From: Kitasatospora sp040298565
GTDB lineage: Bacteria; Actinomycetota; Actinomycetes; Streptomycetales; Streptomycetaceae
Length of the DNA: 5,497 bases
Assembly: GCF_040298565.1 (NCBI RefSeq)
Contig: NZ_JBEPAK010000353.1
Location: 1-5,497, forward strand
Direction of reading: 5' to 3'
The notes under the pieces were generated by a model. It saw only the letters and a program-made list of their open reading frames with translations, had not been told where the DNA came from and searched no databases. Shown piece by piece: positions 4,924 to 5,497 of the stretch. Positions within the stretch are counted from its first letter, which is position 1, and each line of letters opens with the position of its first letter. The position numbers were made by a program, and so were the translations under genes.

Positions 4924-5487
4924 ATGGCAGCCGACGGACCGCACCCCCGGCCCGGCACCGGGCCGGCGGCGGAGCAGGAGTGGCTCGCCGCCTACGATCC
5001 GCGCGCCTACACCCCCGTCGCCGTCACCGTCGACGTGGTCGCCCTGACGCTGCGCCGCGGCAGCCTGCACGTCCTGCTGGTCGAACGCGGCGCCCCGCCC
5101 TACCAGGGCTGCTGGGCGCTGCCCGGCGGCTTCCTGCGCGCGGGCGAGGAGGGCCTCGACGAAGCCGCGGCCCGCGAACTCGCCGAGGAGACCGGCCTGC
5201 TGGGCGCCTCGGAGGTCGAGGCCAAGCTCTGCCGCCTGCACCTGGAACAACTCGGCACCTACGGCGCGCCCGAGCGGGATCCGCGCATGCACGTGGTCTC
5301 CGTCGCCTACCTCGCCTTCGCCCCCGACCTGCCCGATCCCCAGGCCGGGACGGACGCCGCGGCGGCCGCCTGGCACCCGGTCGCCGACCTCGACCTCGAC
5401 CTGGGCAGACCCATCTTCTCCAGGTCGAGGACGGCGTCGATGGCCTCCTTGCACATGATCTCGGCGGCGTCCTGGTCGACCAGGTAG
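4924..5487 (+). CDS. Nudix hydrolase, possibly NrtR-type, 3' end replaced
   Basis: The first 159-160 residues are a Nudix domain. Proteins of this family hydrolyse nucleoside diphosphates linked to another moiety, often ADP-ribose. The N-terminus (YDPRAYTPVAVTVDVVALTL at 24-43) and HVLLVERGAPPYQGCWALPGG (49-69, with the box starting at G69) resemble actinobacterial Nudix proteins that carry a C-terminal winged-helix domain, as in NrtR NAD regulators. The Nudix box reads GFLRAGEEGLDEAAA then RELAEETGL (69-92). The catalytic REL-x-EE-x-GL part is intact, but there is one residue more than the canonical G-x5-E-x7-REU. ATG 4924 is preceded by AGAGGAG at 6 nt. From about 5403 the frame continues into antisense sdhA sequence and ends by chance at 5487, so residues 161-187 are not native and any C-terminal domain is missing. 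It is divergent from mmuM. Confidence 0.8.
   Translation: MAADGPHPRPGTGPAAEQEWLAAYDPRAYTPVAVTVDVVALTLRRGSLHVLLVERGAPPYQGCWALPGGFLRAGEEGLDEAAARELAEETGLLGASEVEAKLCRLHLEQLGTYGAPERDPRMHVVSVAYLAFAPDLPDPQAGTDAAAAAWHPVADLDLDLGRPIFSRSRTASMASLHMISAASWSTR
5394..5430. repeat. 11-bp inverted repeat spanning the Nudix/sdhA join
   Basis: CCTCGACCTGG (5394-5404) and CCAGGTCGAGG (5420-5430) are perfect complements around a 15-nt loop. The first arm comes mostly from the Nudix gene (Asp-Leu codons) and the second from sdhA. The join falls at the end of the first arm. It may have helped a foldback or template-switch event, or may simply reflect Asp-Leu codons on both sides. Confidence 0.6.
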
Positions 5488-5497
5488 TCACCACCCT
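5403..5497 (-). pseudogene. sdhA: Internal fragment of succinate dehydrogenase flavoprotein subunit
   Basis: On the minus strand, codons from 5495 down to 5403 read GGDYLVDQDAAEIMCK and then EAIDAVLDLEKMGLP. This is the well-conserved stretch in the N-terminal part of SdhA, the FAD subunit of complex II; E. coli SdhA has SDYIGDQDAIEYMCK followed by a segment ending LEHMGLPF. The native protein has roughly 580-650 residues, so only 31 codons are present. The fragment runs off the right edge at its 5' side and is cut on its 3' side, where the expected phenylalanine after MGLP is replaced by complement of the Nudix gene. No sdh neighbours are present. The frame is open and undegraded, suggesting a recent or artificial join rather than an old pseudogene. 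Confidence 0.85.

Overview
The window is about 70% or more GC, with strong GC3 codon bias, Shine-Dalgarno sequences close to GGAGG, and glycerol genes in the order regulator, facilitator, kinase. This points to a streptomycete-type actinomycete (Streptomyces, Kitasatospora or a close relative). That assignment rests on gene order and protein style only, not on a database search.

Most of the window is a glycerol-uptake locus on the minus strand, read from high to low coordinates: a gylR-type IclR regulator (3514-2750), the glycerol facilitator glpF/gylC (2449-1730) and glycerol kinase glpK/gylA (1631-111). The glycerol-3-phosphate dehydrogenase gene (gylB/glpD) would be expected next, beyond position 1. 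The facilitator admits glycerol, the kinase traps it as glycerol-3-phosphate, and the regulator most likely controls both transcription units. An almost identical 19-bp palindromic operator occurs twice, once in front of glpF (2549-2567) and once in front of gylR (3536-3554); 18 of 19 bases match. A terminator-like hairpin separates gylR from glpF, and the glpF promoter candidate ends just before its operator.

Upstream of gylR lies a 277-bp spacer carrying a 13-unit tetranucleotide repeat. Next comes a minus-strand homocysteine S-methyltransferase (mmuM-type, 4736-3792). A 187-bp intergenic region then separates it from a divergent plus-strand Nudix gene (from 4924).

The right end is abnormal. 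At about 5403 the Nudix reading frame stops resembling its family. The last 93-95 bp, read on the minus strand, encode an internal piece of succinate dehydrogenase flavoprotein subunit (SdhA). The Nudix gene is therefore truncated, and the SdhA piece is joined in inverted orientation. This is most likely an assembly or library chimera at a contig end, or less likely a real rearrangement.

I see no RNA genes, mobile elements or CRISPR. Apart from the chimeric end, the locus is a recognisable known system, and I found no convincing evidence of a wholly new one. The points most worth checking are the chimeric join, the paired operators, a second unexplained palindrome upstream of glpF, the tetranucleotide repeat, and the glpF start codon.
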